Positions 43,564-52,700 of a stretch of DNA of 64,000 nt are shown here, one piece after another (within the stretch, counting starts at the first letter, position 1; each line of letters begins with the position of its first letter). Origin of the DNA: Leifsonia xyli (GTDB taxonomy: Bacteria > Actinomycetota > Actinomycetes > Actinomycetales > Microbacteriaceae); contig QFQR01000002.1 of assembly GCA_003243275.1 (NCBI GenBank), forward strand, positions 496,001 through 560,000. Direction: 5' to 3'. Position numbers and translations under genes: made by a program. The notes below the pieces were generated by a model. The model was not told the DNA's origin, searched no databases, and saw only the letters and a list, made by a program, of their open reading frames with translations.

Positions 43564-43566
43564 GCG

Positions 43567-44568
43567 ATGCTCGCTCTGCCCGTCTTCTTCGAGGTCGGCA
43601 CCTACGTCGTGCTGCTCCTGATCCTCGCGTTCGACCTGATCCTCGCCTTCAAGCGCCCGCACGTCCCCTCCAACCGCGAATCAGCGCTCTGGATCGGGTT
43701 CTACGTGCTGCTCGCCGTCGTCTTCGCGGGGCTCATGCTCTGGCTCGGCGACGCCGAGCACGCGGGTCAGTTCGTCGCGGGGTGGCTCACCGAGTACAGC
43801 CTCTCGATCGACAACCTGTTCGTGTTCCTGCTGATCATGGCCCGCTTCAGCGTGCCCAAGAAGTACCAGCAGGAGCTGCTGATGATCGGCATCATCCTCG
43901 CGCTCGTGTTCCGCGGCATCTTCATCCTGCTGGGAGCCGCGCTCATCGAGAACTTCAGCTGGGTGTTTTACATCTTCGGTGCCTTCCTCGTCTACACGGC
44001 GGTGCAGCAGGTGCGCACCGGGCACGACGACGAGGTCGAGCGGGAGAGCAGGATGCTGAGCTGGGTGCGCAAGCGCGTCGCCATCACCGACGACTTCGAC
44101 GGCGCCCGCATCCGCACCACGATCGACGGCAAGCGGGTCTTCACCCCCGTGCTGATGGTGCTCATCGCGCTCGGCACCACCGATCTGGTGTTCGCCCTCG
44201 ACTCGATCCCGGCGATCTTCGGCATCACCCAGAGCCCGTTCATCGTCTTCACGGCGAACGTGTTCGCGCTGATGGGTCTTCGCCAGCTCTACTTCCTGCT
44301 CGGCGACCTCGTCGAGCGGCTCGTCTACCTCAAGTACGGCATCGCCTTCATCCTGTTCTTCATCGGCGTGAAACTCGTGCTCACGGCCATGCACGAGAAC
44401 GAGCTGCCGTTCATCAACGGTGGTGAGCCGATCGCCTGGGCGCCGGCGATCAGCACCTGGACCTCGCTCGCGGTGATCGTGGCATCCATGGCGGTCGCGG
44501 TGATCGCGAGCCTCATCCGGATGCGCGTGACGGCGGCGAAGTCGGCGAACCCCGGCGAGCGCGCTTGA
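43567..44568 (+). CDS. TerC/Alx family integral membrane protein
   Basis: A 333-aa protein with about nine transmembrane helices. It shows the TerC signatures SLSIDNLFVFLLIM and TDLVFALDSIPAIFGIT, with the conserved acidic pairs used for metal transport, and ends NPGERA. The family is linked to Mn2+ efflux and metallation of exported proteins, and to tellurite resistance by name only. The manganese-type riboswitch-like leader fits Mn2+ homeostasis. ATG 43567 has GAAAGG nine bases upstream. Confidence 0.92.
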   Translation: MLALPVFFEVGTYVVLLLILAFDLILAFKRPHVPSNRESALWIGFYVLLAVVFAGLMLWLGDAEHAGQFVAGWLTEYSLSIDNLFVFLLIMARFSVPKKYQQELLMIGIILALVFRGIFILLGAALIENFSWVFYIFGAFLVYTAVQQVRTGHDDEVERESRMLSWVRKRVAITDDFDGARIRTTIDGKRVFTPVLMVLIALGTTDLVFALDSIPAIFGITQSPFIVFTANVFALMGLRQLYFLLGDLVERLVYLKYGIAFILFFIGVKLVLTAMHENELPFINGGEPIAWAPAISTWTSLAVIVASMAVAVIASLIRMRVTAAKSANPGERA

Positions 44569-44599
44569 CGTCGTCACCCGGCGCGGAAATGATCAGAGG

Positions 44600-45139
44600 G
44601 TGAACGACCGCACCCCCGGCTTCTTCGAGCCCGACCAGCCTGTGCTGCGCCCGCCGTGGCTCCAGGACGGCGGGGGAGATCTCGAGCCGGGTCTGGTCGA
44701 CACCCGCACCAAGCTCGTCGGCCGCGGCCTCCCGCCGCGTGACCCCTCCGAGCCGGTCTTCTTCCCCGGCGGCCCGCCGACGCAGGAGACCGGATGGGTG
44801 CTCTTGCTCGCCGACGGCCAGCGCGTGACGGTCGAGGGGCCGGTGGTCGTGGGCCGCAAGCCGTTCGATGTCGAGGGGTTCCCCGGCGCGAAGCTCGTGG
44901 CCGTCGAGGATCGCGAGAAGACGGTGTCGAAGAACCACGCCATCCTGCTGCCCTACGACGGCGGGCTCTTCGTGCTCGACCTCAACTCCACCAACGGCGT
45001 CTCGGTCGTCGCCAACCGCCGGCGAACGCCGGTGACCTCGACGGAGTTCGCGCCGGTGCCCGACGGCGCGGTCATCGAGCTCGGCTCCTACCTGCTGGGT
45101 GCCGACCACGTGCCCGCAGCCGAGACCCCCGCCGGCTGA
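44600..45139 (+). CDS. FHA-domain protein
   Basis: A 179-aa cytoplasmic protein. The N-terminal ~65 residues are Pro-rich (GFFEPDQPVLRPPWLQDGGG). The C-terminal FHA domain carries VVVGRKPF, VSKNHAIL and DLNSTNGVSVV, the Gly-Arg, Ser-x-x-His and Asn residues of phosphothreonine binding. GTG 44600 lies just after CAGAGG. It opens the phospho-signalling cluster (FHA, PP2C, FHA, kinase, FHA-HTH). A TGGGGA-type palindrome downstream marks a separate promoter for the next gene. Confidence 0.85.
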   Translation: MNDRTPGFFEPDQPVLRPPWLQDGGGDLEPGLVDTRTKLVGRGLPPRDPSEPVFFPGGPPTQETGWVLLLADGQRVTVEGPVVVGRKPFDVEGFPGAKLVAVEDREKTVSKNHAILLPYDGGLFVLDLNSTNGVSVVANRRRTPVTSTEFAPVPDGAVIELGSYLLGADHVPAAETPAG

Positions 45140-45145
45140 CCCCAT

Positions 45146-45159
45146 GGGGAGAAGTCCCC
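45146..45159 (+). promoter_or_regulatory. GGGGA-N4-TCCCC palindrome before PP2C gene
   Basis: GGGGA-GAAG-TCCCC (45146-45159) is a 14-base dyad. TACGTT at 45193-45198 is a likely -10. The same dyad class occurs twice before the giant surface-protein gene (49645-49679), at a similar distance from its -10. Confidence 0.5.
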
Positions 45160-45230
45160 GTCCGTCGGTGCCCGCCGCCCTCGCGGCCTTGCTACGTTTG
45201 CAGAGGGTGCGCAGAGACGGGGGAGTGCCG

Positions 45231-46076
45231 GTGGAGCATCGCGAGGAGTTCGCGATCGGTGAGACGGTGGTTCGCCTCCGTCACGCCGCGGCGAGCCACG
45301 TCGGCACGGTGCGTGCCAACAACGAGGACAGCTTCCTGGCCGCCTCGCCGTTCTGGATCGTCGCCGACGGGATGGGCGGCCACGCCCGCGGCGACCTGGC
45401 GAGCCGCACCGCCGTCGAGGTCTTCGATCGCGCACGCGGCGAGGGTGCCGCCGATGCGCGGGGCGTGCTCGCGGCCGTCCAGGAGGCCAACCGTGCCGTC
45501 CGTCGGCTGCGGGAGGAGACCATCGCGGGCACGACGCTCACGGGGGTCGCGCTCATCGACATCGACGGGGCCGGTCCGCACTGGATGACCTTCAACGTGG
45601 GCGACTCCCGCACTTACATCTGGGACGGTCGCACCCTGCAGCAGCAGAGCATCGACCATTCGGCCGTTCAGGAGCTGGTGGCCGCCGGACTCATCACGGC
45701 GGCGGATGCGGCCGTGCACCCCCAGCGCAACGTGATCACCCGTGCCCTCGGCGCGGAAGAGGACGTGGAGCCGGATGTCTGGCTCGTCCCGGTGCGCGCG
45801 CGCCAGACCTTCCTGCTCTGCAGCGACGGGCTCACCAAGGAGCTCGACGACGAGGAGATCGCCCGCATCATCGTCTTCGACGACCAGCAGGCCTCGCGCG
45901 AGCCGGACGGGCCGACGCTCGCCGAGCGCCTCGTGGGTGCCGCCGTCACGGCGGGCGGGCGCGACAACGTGACCGTCGTCGTGGTGGAGTCCGAGGTGTC
46001 GGAGGACACCGCCGATCCCGAGGAGACCATCGATCGCGATCTGCGGCTCCTCGAAGACACGATGCCGAGGGCGTGA
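45231..46076 (+). CDS. PP2C-family Ser/Thr protein phosphatase
   Basis: A ~281-aa PPM phosphatase. Metal and phosphate motifs are all present: ADGMGGHARGDLAS, FNVGDSRTY, LLCSDGLTKEL and GGRDNVTVVVV. There is no transmembrane tail, so it is cytoplasmic. It should reverse phosphorylation by the kinase encoded two genes downstream. The start is a choice among GTGs: 45231 has GGGGGAG five bases upstream and is preferred; 45207 and 45225 are alternatives. The stop overlaps the next FHA gene (GTGA). Confidence 0.9.
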   Translation: MEHREEFAIGETVVRLRHAAASHVGTVRANNEDSFLAASPFWIVADGMGGHARGDLASRTAVEVFDRARGEGAADARGVLAAVQEANRAVRRLREETIAGTTLTGVALIDIDGAGPHWMTFNVGDSRTYIWDGRTLQQQSIDHSAVQELVAAGLITAADAAVHPQRNVITRALGAEEDVEPDVWLVPVRARQTFLLCSDGLTKELDDEEIARIIVFDDQQASREPDGPTLAERLVGAAVTAGGRDNVTVVVVESEVSEDTADPEETIDRDLRLLEDTMPRA

Positions 46077-47233
46077 CCGTGACCCACCGCTACACGGCCG
46101 CCGGTGACGGTTGGCTCGCTTTCATCACGCCCGCGCGCCAGCTCTTCGTCGGCGCACCGCTCGAGACCGCGGCCGTCGACCGGCTGTGGATCCGCATCCG
46201 TGACGAGCGGGGTCCGGCGGGCGTGCTCGAAGCGCTCACCGCCGACGGCCTCTTCGCGACGCCGCCCTTCGCCTTCGTCGAGCTCGGCGACGGCGGGGTG
46301 GATGTGATCGTGCGCGGCGCGGCGGTGGTGCGCTCCGGTGCGGAGCAGGTGTCGGGCGCGGGGGCGACCACCTGGATCGAACGCCGGCTCCCCGGCGGGT
46401 CGGTCGGGGTGACGCTCGCCGGCACCGGGGCGCTGGAGCTGCCGATCGAGGCAGGTGTGGTCCGCGCGGCCGCCTTCGCATCCGGCGCGAGCGTCATGCC
46501 CGCGAGCGTGCCGCCGGCTGTCGCCGCGGCAGTTGCGCCGCAGGCGGAACCCGCACCGGCGCAGCCCGTCGAGGTGACGGTGCCGCCGTTCGCCGTCGTC
46601 TCGGAGGAGACGGTCGCCGCGCTCCCCGAGGAGAGCCGGCGGGCGGAGGCGCACGCCGCCGATGAGCCGCCGGTCGAACCCGCAGGCGAGGGCTACGACT
46701 ACCTCTTCGGCGCCACGATGTACCGCTCGGTCGAGGATGCCGCGGTGCGTGCCGAGGAACCGGCGGACGACGTCGCGGAGGAGGCATCCGCCGCCGCGGG
46801 CGACCACGACGGCAACACCGTGCTGGCGTCCTCGATCACCCGCAGCGGCCGAACCCGTCGCCCGCGTGGCGAGAAGACCGCGGCGCCCGCCGCGCCCTCG
46901 CTCGTCGTGGTGCTGCCGAGCGGTGTGCGGGAGCCGCTCGACCAGGCCATCGTGCTCGGCCGTTCGCCGAGCGTCGCGGGCGTTCCCGGCGGGCAGCTGC
47001 CGCGGCTCGTGACCATCTCCGGCGGCGACCAGGACATCTCGCGCTCGCACGTGCGCATCGCGGTCGAGGGCGGCACCGTCGTCGTCGCCGATCTGCACTC
47101 CCGCAACGGCACGACCATCGTGCTCCCGGGCGGCGAGACCCAGAAGCTGCGGGCGGGCGAGCCGACACCCGTGATGGTCGGCACGGTCATCGATCTCGGC
47201 GGCGGCGTCGAGCTGCGGGTCGAGGAGGTCTGA
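46073..47233 (+). CDS. FHA-domain protein with unknown N-terminal domain
   Basis: A 386-aa protein. Residues 1-140 form an uncharacterised beta-rich domain (WLAFITPARQLFVGAPLET...). The middle is Ala/Pro/Glu-rich and probably disordered, and contains YDYLFGATMYRSVEDAAVR. The C-terminal FHA domain (~285-386) shows IVLGRSPS, ISRSHVRIAV and LHSRNGTTIVL, so phosphothreonine binding should be intact. It overlaps PP2C by four bases and the kinase start by one base. It is probably a scaffold that docks on phosphorylated partners. Confidence 0.82.
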   Translation: MTVTHRYTAAGDGWLAFITPARQLFVGAPLETAAVDRLWIRIRDERGPAGVLEALTADGLFATPPFAFVELGDGGVDVIVRGAAVVRSGAEQVSGAGATTWIERRLPGGSVGVTLAGTGALELPIEAGVVRAAAFASGASVMPASVPPAVAAAVAPQAEPAPAQPVEVTVPPFAVVSEETVAALPEESRRAEAHAADEPPVEPAGEGYDYLFGATMYRSVEDAAVRAEEPADDVAEEASAAAGDHDGNTVLASSITRSGRTRRPRGEKTAAPAAPSLVVVLPSGVREPLDQAIVLGRSPSVAGVPGGQLPRLVTISGGDQDISRSHVRIAVEGGTVVVADLHSRNGTTIVLPGGETQKLRAGEPTPVMVGTVIDLGGGVELRVEEV

Positions 47234-48906
47234 TGCGGCGCCAGACCTCGACACCGCCCGAGCTTCCCGGGTACAACCATGTGCGCCTGCTGGGCTCGGG
47301 CGGGTTCTCGGACGTCTTCCTCTACGAGCAGGAGCTTCCGAAGCGCCGCGTGGCGGTCAAGGTACTGCTGCTGGACGAGCTGACGCCTGCCAACCGCGCG
47401 GCGTTCGTCGCCGAGGCGAACCTGATGGCGCAGCTCTCGGCGCATCCGTACATCGTCACGATCTACCACGCCGATGTGGCGTCCGACGACCGCCCCTACT
47501 TCGTCATGGAGTACGCATCCGGGCCGAGCCTCGCGGAGCGCTACAAGCAGACCCCGCTGGCGGTCGCGGATGCGCTGCGCACCGGCGTGCGCTTGTCGAG
47601 CGCGGTGCAGACCGCGCACCAGGCAGGCATCCTGCACCGCGACATCAAGCCGGCCAACGTGCTCGGCAACGACTACGGCTGGCCCGCGCTCACCGATTTC
47701 GGCATCTCCTCCGCGGTCGACGATGCGATTCCGACGCACACGACCTCGCTCGGGGATGCGCTGAGCCCTGCGGACACCGGCACGGGCGGCACGAGCGGCC
47801 AGGTGGGGCTCTCGGTGCCGTGGTCGCCGCCCGAGATGTTCGAGGACGACCCGGATCCGGATGTGCGCAGCGACGTGTTCTCGCTCGCCGCGACCATCTG
47901 GACGGTGCTGGCGGGCCAGACGCCGTTCGAGGTGCCGGGGCGCGGCAACGGCACCCTCGACCTGATCGGCCGGATCGAGCGCGGCGCGATCACGCCGATG
48001 GATCGCACCGATGTGCCCCGCTCGCTCATCGCGGTGCTGCAGAAGGGCATGGCGACCGAGCGCGAGGACCGCTTCGCGAGTGCGCTCGACTTCGGTCGCG
48101 CCCTGCAGCGCGTCGAGATGGAGCTCGGCTACGCGCGCACCGAGCTCGAGGTGCCGAACATGCACCTGGAGGCCCCCGAGCGTCCGGCGGATGCGGGGGG
48201 CGCCGACGAGACACGGGTGCGTCAGGTCGCGACGATCGACGCGCAGCCGGTGGGGCTCCCCCCGATGCAGCCGCCGCCTCCCTCGGCGGACGAGACGCGG
48301 GTGCGTTCGACGACGACGGTCGAGGCGCAGCCGAGCCCGGCTGTGCCTCCGCGGCCGGCCACGGGTGTCGCGAACGAGGCGGTGAGCCACGAGACCGTCG
48401 TGCGCCCGCGTGGGCCGGTCGTGCCGCCGCCGCCCGCCCCCACCCCCGCGGACGGGCCCGCTCCGGCAGCGGCCCCGGCGCCGGGCTCCCGTCGCGGTCT
48501 CGTCGTCGGCCTCGTGGTGGGCGGCATCGCGCTGCTCGTGGTGGCGGCGGTGATCGTCTCCATCGTGCTGTTCGGGGGATCGGCTCCCGCGCCTGGGCCC
48601 TCGAGCGCACCGCAGCCGGGGAACACTCCCGCCGTCCCTCAGAAGATCGAGCCGCCCGTGCTCGGCGGTGCGGCGACCCTCGACGGCACGACGGTCTCGT
48701 TCCCGGTCGAGAACCCGGTGCCGCAGAAGGGCGACACGCTGATCTGGAAGCTCAGCAACCGCCCAGATCAGCCGGACCAGCGTCCCGTCGCCGACGACGG
48801 CGTGGTGCGCGTCGAGGGCTTCACGGGCACCCCGCTCTGCGTCGACGTGTTCGTCGTGCGCAAGGGCAAGACCTCCGCCCCGCTGACCACCTGCTACCCG
48901 AGTTGA
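47233..48906 (+). CDS. Membrane Ser/Thr protein kinase (PknB-like class)
   Basis: A 557-aa protein. The N-terminal kinase domain (~13-300) has the Gly loop LLGSGGFSDVFL, VAVKVLL Lys, catalytic HRDIKPANVL and DFGISS. It shows an activation segment with many Thr/Ser (THTTSLGDALSPADTGTGGTSG). A Pro-rich juxtamembrane region follows, containing two similar Thr motifs (ADETRVRQVATID, ADETRVRSTTTVE) that look like FHA-docking phosphosites. One transmembrane helix (~421-444) and a ~100-residue extracellular domain with two Cys come last. There are no PASTA repeats. It overlaps the FHA gene by one base. Confidence 0.9.
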   Translation: MRRQTSTPPELPGYNHVRLLGSGGFSDVFLYEQELPKRRVAVKVLLLDELTPANRAAFVAEANLMAQLSAHPYIVTIYHADVASDDRPYFVMEYASGPSLAERYKQTPLAVADALRTGVRLSSAVQTAHQAGILHRDIKPANVLGNDYGWPALTDFGISSAVDDAIPTHTTSLGDALSPADTGTGGTSGQVGLSVPWSPPEMFEDDPDPDVRSDVFSLAATIWTVLAGQTPFEVPGRGNGTLDLIGRIERGAITPMDRTDVPRSLIAVLQKGMATEREDRFASALDFGRALQRVEMELGYARTELEVPNMHLEAPERPADAGGADETRVRQVATIDAQPVGLPPMQPPPPSADETRVRSTTTVEAQPSPAVPPRPATGVANEAVSHETVVRPRGPVVPPPPAPTPADGPAPAAAPAPGSRRGLVVGLVVGGIALLVVAAVIVSIVLFGGSAPAPGPSSAPQPGNTPAVPQKIEPPVLGGAATLDGTTVSFPVENPVPQKGDTLIWKLSNRPDQPDQRPVADDGVVRVEGFTGTPLCVDVFVVRKGKTSAPLTTCYPS

Positions 48907-48913
48907 GTGCGGC

Positions 48914-49654
48914 ATGAACGGCTTGCGCATCGACTTCTGCGGCGAGAAGTACACGGCCGCACCTGGAGCGGATTTCGTGATCGGTCGTGAGGGCGACCTC
49001 GAGATCGACGACAACCCCTACCTGCACCGGCGGTTCCTGCTCATCACCGAGGACCACGGGATGTGGTGGATCGCCAACGTCGGCAGCCTGCTCTCGGCGA
49101 CCATCACCGACGGCTCGGGTGGGGTGCAGGCCTGGTTGCCTCCCGGCGCCCGGTTGCCGATCGTCTTCCCGGTGGTGCAGGTGCTGTTCAGCGCCGGTGC
49201 GACCACCTACGACTTCACGATCGAGAACGACGCCGAGTACTTCTCCACCACCAACATCCACGCGGGCGCGTCGGGCACGACGACGATCGGGGCGGTGCCG
49301 CTCACGAGCTCCCAGCGGCTGCTCGTGTTGTCGCTCTCCGAGCATGTGCTCGCCCAGGATTCCCCCGGCCGGGGCCTGATCCCCAGCTCGGCCGAGGCGG
49401 CTGAGCGGCTCGGCTGGCCGCTCACGACCTTCAACCGCAAACTCGACAACGTCTGCGAGAAGCTCGACAAGGTGGGCGTGCGGGGGCTCCGCGGAGGCCG
49501 GGGCAAGCTCGCGACGAACCGGCGCGCTCGGCTCGTCGAGTACGCGGTCGCGAGTCGCCTCGTGAGCCGCGACGATCTGATGCTGCTGGACCGCAACGCG
49601 GCGTCGTCGACCGGGCCGGGAGGCTCGGGCGAGCCCGGAGAAGATGGGGAGTAG
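48914..49654 (+). CDS. FHA-like protein with C-terminal helix-turn-helix
   Basis: A 246-aa protein. Residues 1-105 form an FHA-like fold (FVIGREGDLEIDDNPYLHRRF) in which the usual SxxH is LHRR, so phosphothreonine binding may be altered. Residues ~130-220 look like a winged HTH (LTSSQRLLVLSLSEHVLAQD, then SSAEAAERLGWPLTTFNRKL, then LATNRRARLVEYAV). This could be a DNA-binding effector of the kinase. It starts seven bases after the kinase stop. The TGGGGA palindromes begin at its 3' end, directly before the next promoter. Confidence 0.8.
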   Translation: MNGLRIDFCGEKYTAAPGADFVIGREGDLEIDDNPYLHRRFLLITEDHGMWWIANVGSLLSATITDGSGGVQAWLPPGARLPIVFPVVQVLFSAGATTYDFTIENDAEYFSTTNIHAGASGTTTIGAVPLTSSQRLLVLSLSEHVLAQDSPGRGLIPSSAEAAERLGWPLTTFNRKLDNVCEKLDKVGVRGLRGGRGKLATNRRARLVEYAVASRLVSRDDLMLLDRNAASSTGPGGSGEPGEDGE

Positions 49655-49679
49655 TCCCCACCCGCGGGGATGATCCCCG
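49645..49679 (+). promoter_or_regulatory. Two tandem GGGGA-type palindromes before the giant surface-protein gene
   Basis: TGGGGA-GTAG-TCCCCA (49645-49660) and CGGGGA-TGA-TCCCCG (49665-49679) are centred 19-20 bases apart, about two helical turns. A -10-like TAGCCT lies at 49695-49700. AGGGGGC (49740-49746) is the ribosome-binding site. Confidence 0.55.
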
Positions 49680-49756
49680 TTCATCGCCCCGTGTTAGCCT
49701 GATCCGGCTCGTACCCCATTCGGTGCGTGGCACGGTATTCAGGGGGCGGGTTCAGC

Positions 49757-52700
49757 GTGATCGCGGAGGTCTGGCGCACGCGCCGCAAGACCATCGCATC
49801 CGCTGTCGTCATCGCCCTCGTCGCGGGCGGCACGCTCACCGTCGCGGCTCTGCACCCCGGTTTCCCGGTGAGCGACGTCGATCTCACCTCGCGAGATGTC
49901 TGGGTGACGAACGGCGAGCGGCTGCTCGGCGGTCGCCTCAACAAGCAGATCGACGAGCTCAACGCCTCGATCACCACGAGCTCCGCCGCCACCGAACTGC
50001 TGCAGCAGGGCGACTCGGTCTTCGTGGTCGACCCCGACAACGACCGTCTCGAGTCGGTCGACCCGGCGACGACCTCGATCACCAGCTCGGTCGACCTGCC
50101 CCCGGATGCCGAGGTCAGCTACGGCGGCGATGTGATCGCGGTCGTCGCGAAGGGGAAGCTCTGGGCGCTGTCCGCCGTCGGCGACCTGCGCCTCGACGTC
50201 GTGTCGCAGCCGCCGCTCCTGGACCTCGGCCCCGAGGGGAAGGCGGTCGTCACCGCGAGCGGGGCGATCGTGGCCGTCTCGCCCACCGAGAAGAAGCTCT
50301 ACCGCATCCCGACGCTCGCGGATGTGCCGATCGAGTCGGCGTTCCCGAAGATCGGCGCCTTCGAGCTCGCGGCGATCGGGGAGCGGGTGGTCGCGCTCGA
50401 CACCTCGACCAACGAGCTCGTGCTCGACGACGGCACGGTGCGCCCGCTCGGTGAGGAACGTGCGCTGCGGCTGCAGCTGAGCGGTCCGGCATCCGATTCC
50501 GCCGTGTTGGCGACCGGCTCGGGGCTGCTGCGGGTGAACCTCGGCTCGGGCGAGGTGCAGACGATCGACGCCGAGCTCGCCTCTCCCACGAGCAACGCGG
50601 ATGACGTGGCGGCCCCCGCGAACGTGGCCGGCTGCGCGCACGGCGCCTGGGCGCAGGCGCAGCGCTACCTGCTCGCCTGCGCGGGGCAGGATCCCGCGAG
50701 CTACGACATCGACCAGCCGACCGCGGGCGCGCGTCTGGAGTTCCGGGTCAACCGCGACATCGTCGTGCTCAACAACCTCGACAACGGCAACGTCTGGCTG
50801 CCTGCCGAGAACATGCGCCTCGTCGACAACTGGGACGACGTGATCCCGCCGAAGGTGGAGGAGACCGAGGAGGAGGGCGACGAGAAGTCGGCGCTGCAGT
50901 CCTTCGAGGACACCCTCGCGGAACGCACCGACGAGAACCGCCCACCGACCGCGATCGACGACGAGTTCGGCATCCGCGAGGGGCGCACCACGATCCTCTC
51001 GGTGCTCGACAACGACACCGACCCCGACGGCGATGTGCTCGTCATCAGCGACCACTCGGCGATCGCCGAGACGACGGGAACCCTCGACTACATCGACGGG
51101 CGGCGTGCCCTGCAGTTCACGCCCGCACCGGGCTACGTCGGCAGCGTCAACTTCAGTTACACGGTCGACGACGGACGCGGTGGCACCGCGACCGCGAACG
51201 TCACTGCCCGCGTCGTGCCGGACGGCACCAACCAGCAGCCGATCGAGCTGCGCAAGTCGGCGGTGAGCGTCGAGGCGAACCAGACGATCGACTACAACGT
51301 GCTCGCCAACTGGCGCGACCCCGACGGCGACGAGCTGTTCCTGGTGGGGGCGGCGCCGCTCTCGGGCGACCTGGTGCGGTTCACGCCAGACGGGGTCATC
51401 ACCTTCACGCACCAGACCTCCGAGCTCGGCGAGAAGGAGGTGCAGTTCCAGGTCACCGACAGCCAGGGCGACCCGGTCACGGGCACCCTCACGATCGACG
51501 TCAAGCCCGCGGGGTCTCTGACACCGGTCGGCACGCCCGACTTCGCCTCCGTCTTCGTGGGGGAGAGCGTCGTCATCAAGCCGCTCGAGAACGACCTGAG
51601 CCCCAACGGCGGCGTGCTCGCCGTGACGGCGATCCAGGATCCGGGCGAGGGCGCGTCGGCGACCCTCGACACCGACGACAACACGGTCACGTTCCAGGCG
51701 TCGAAGGCGGGCATCTACTACTTCACCTACAACCTGACGGCGGGCTCGGCGCCGAGCGTCGGCATCATCCGGGTGGACGTGCAGGACATCCCCGCGGATC
51801 TGGCGATCCCGCCCGTCGCCGTGAAGGACACCGCCTACCTGCGCCCCGATCAGCCGACGGTCGTCTCGGTGCTCTCGAACGATGTGAGCCCCACGGGCCG
51901 CATCCTCGCGGTGCAGTCGGTGACGGTGCCGCCCGAGGTGCAGGCGAAGGGCGTCGTCGTCGAGCTGCTGGAGGCGACGCTCGTGCGGGTGACCTCGCCG
52001 CAGGCGCTCACCGAGCAGGTCAGCTTCACCTACACGATCTCCGACGGCCTGAACTCCTCCTCGGCAGGTGTCACGATCGTGCCGGTGCCCGCGCTCACCA
52101 AGCATCAGCCGCCCATCGCGGTCGACGATCTCGCCACGGTGCGCGCGGGCGACATCGTCACGGTGCCGGTGCTGAAGAACGACACGCACCCGGACGACTC
52201 GCGGATGTTCCTCGACGACACCCTCGTGACCGAGCCGACCGCCGGCATCGCCTTCGTCTCGGGCGACAGCGTGCGCTTCCAGGCCCCGACGACGCCGGGA
52301 CAGTACACGGCCTCGTACCGCGTGCTCGACCCCTACGGCGAGAGCGCGGCGGCCACCGTGCGCTTCACGGTCACCCCGCCGGACGAGAAGGGCGACCTCG
52401 CCCCGCGTCCCGTCGACGTGACGGCGCGGGTGCTCGCGGGGGGCAGCATCCGGATCGATCTGCCGCTCGACGGCATCGACCCCGACGGCGACTCGACCTA
52501 TCTGCTGCGCACCCCGACCGGTGCCACCCTCGGCACGATCGACGACGGCGGCGAGAACTGGATCCGCTACACGGCGGCGCAGAGCGTCTCCGGAACCGAC
52601 GAGTTCGATTACCAGGTGTACGACGCGTACGGCAAGACCGGCACCGCGAAGGTGCGGATCGCCGTCATCCCGCCGCCGGGACAGCTCATGAACCCGAACC

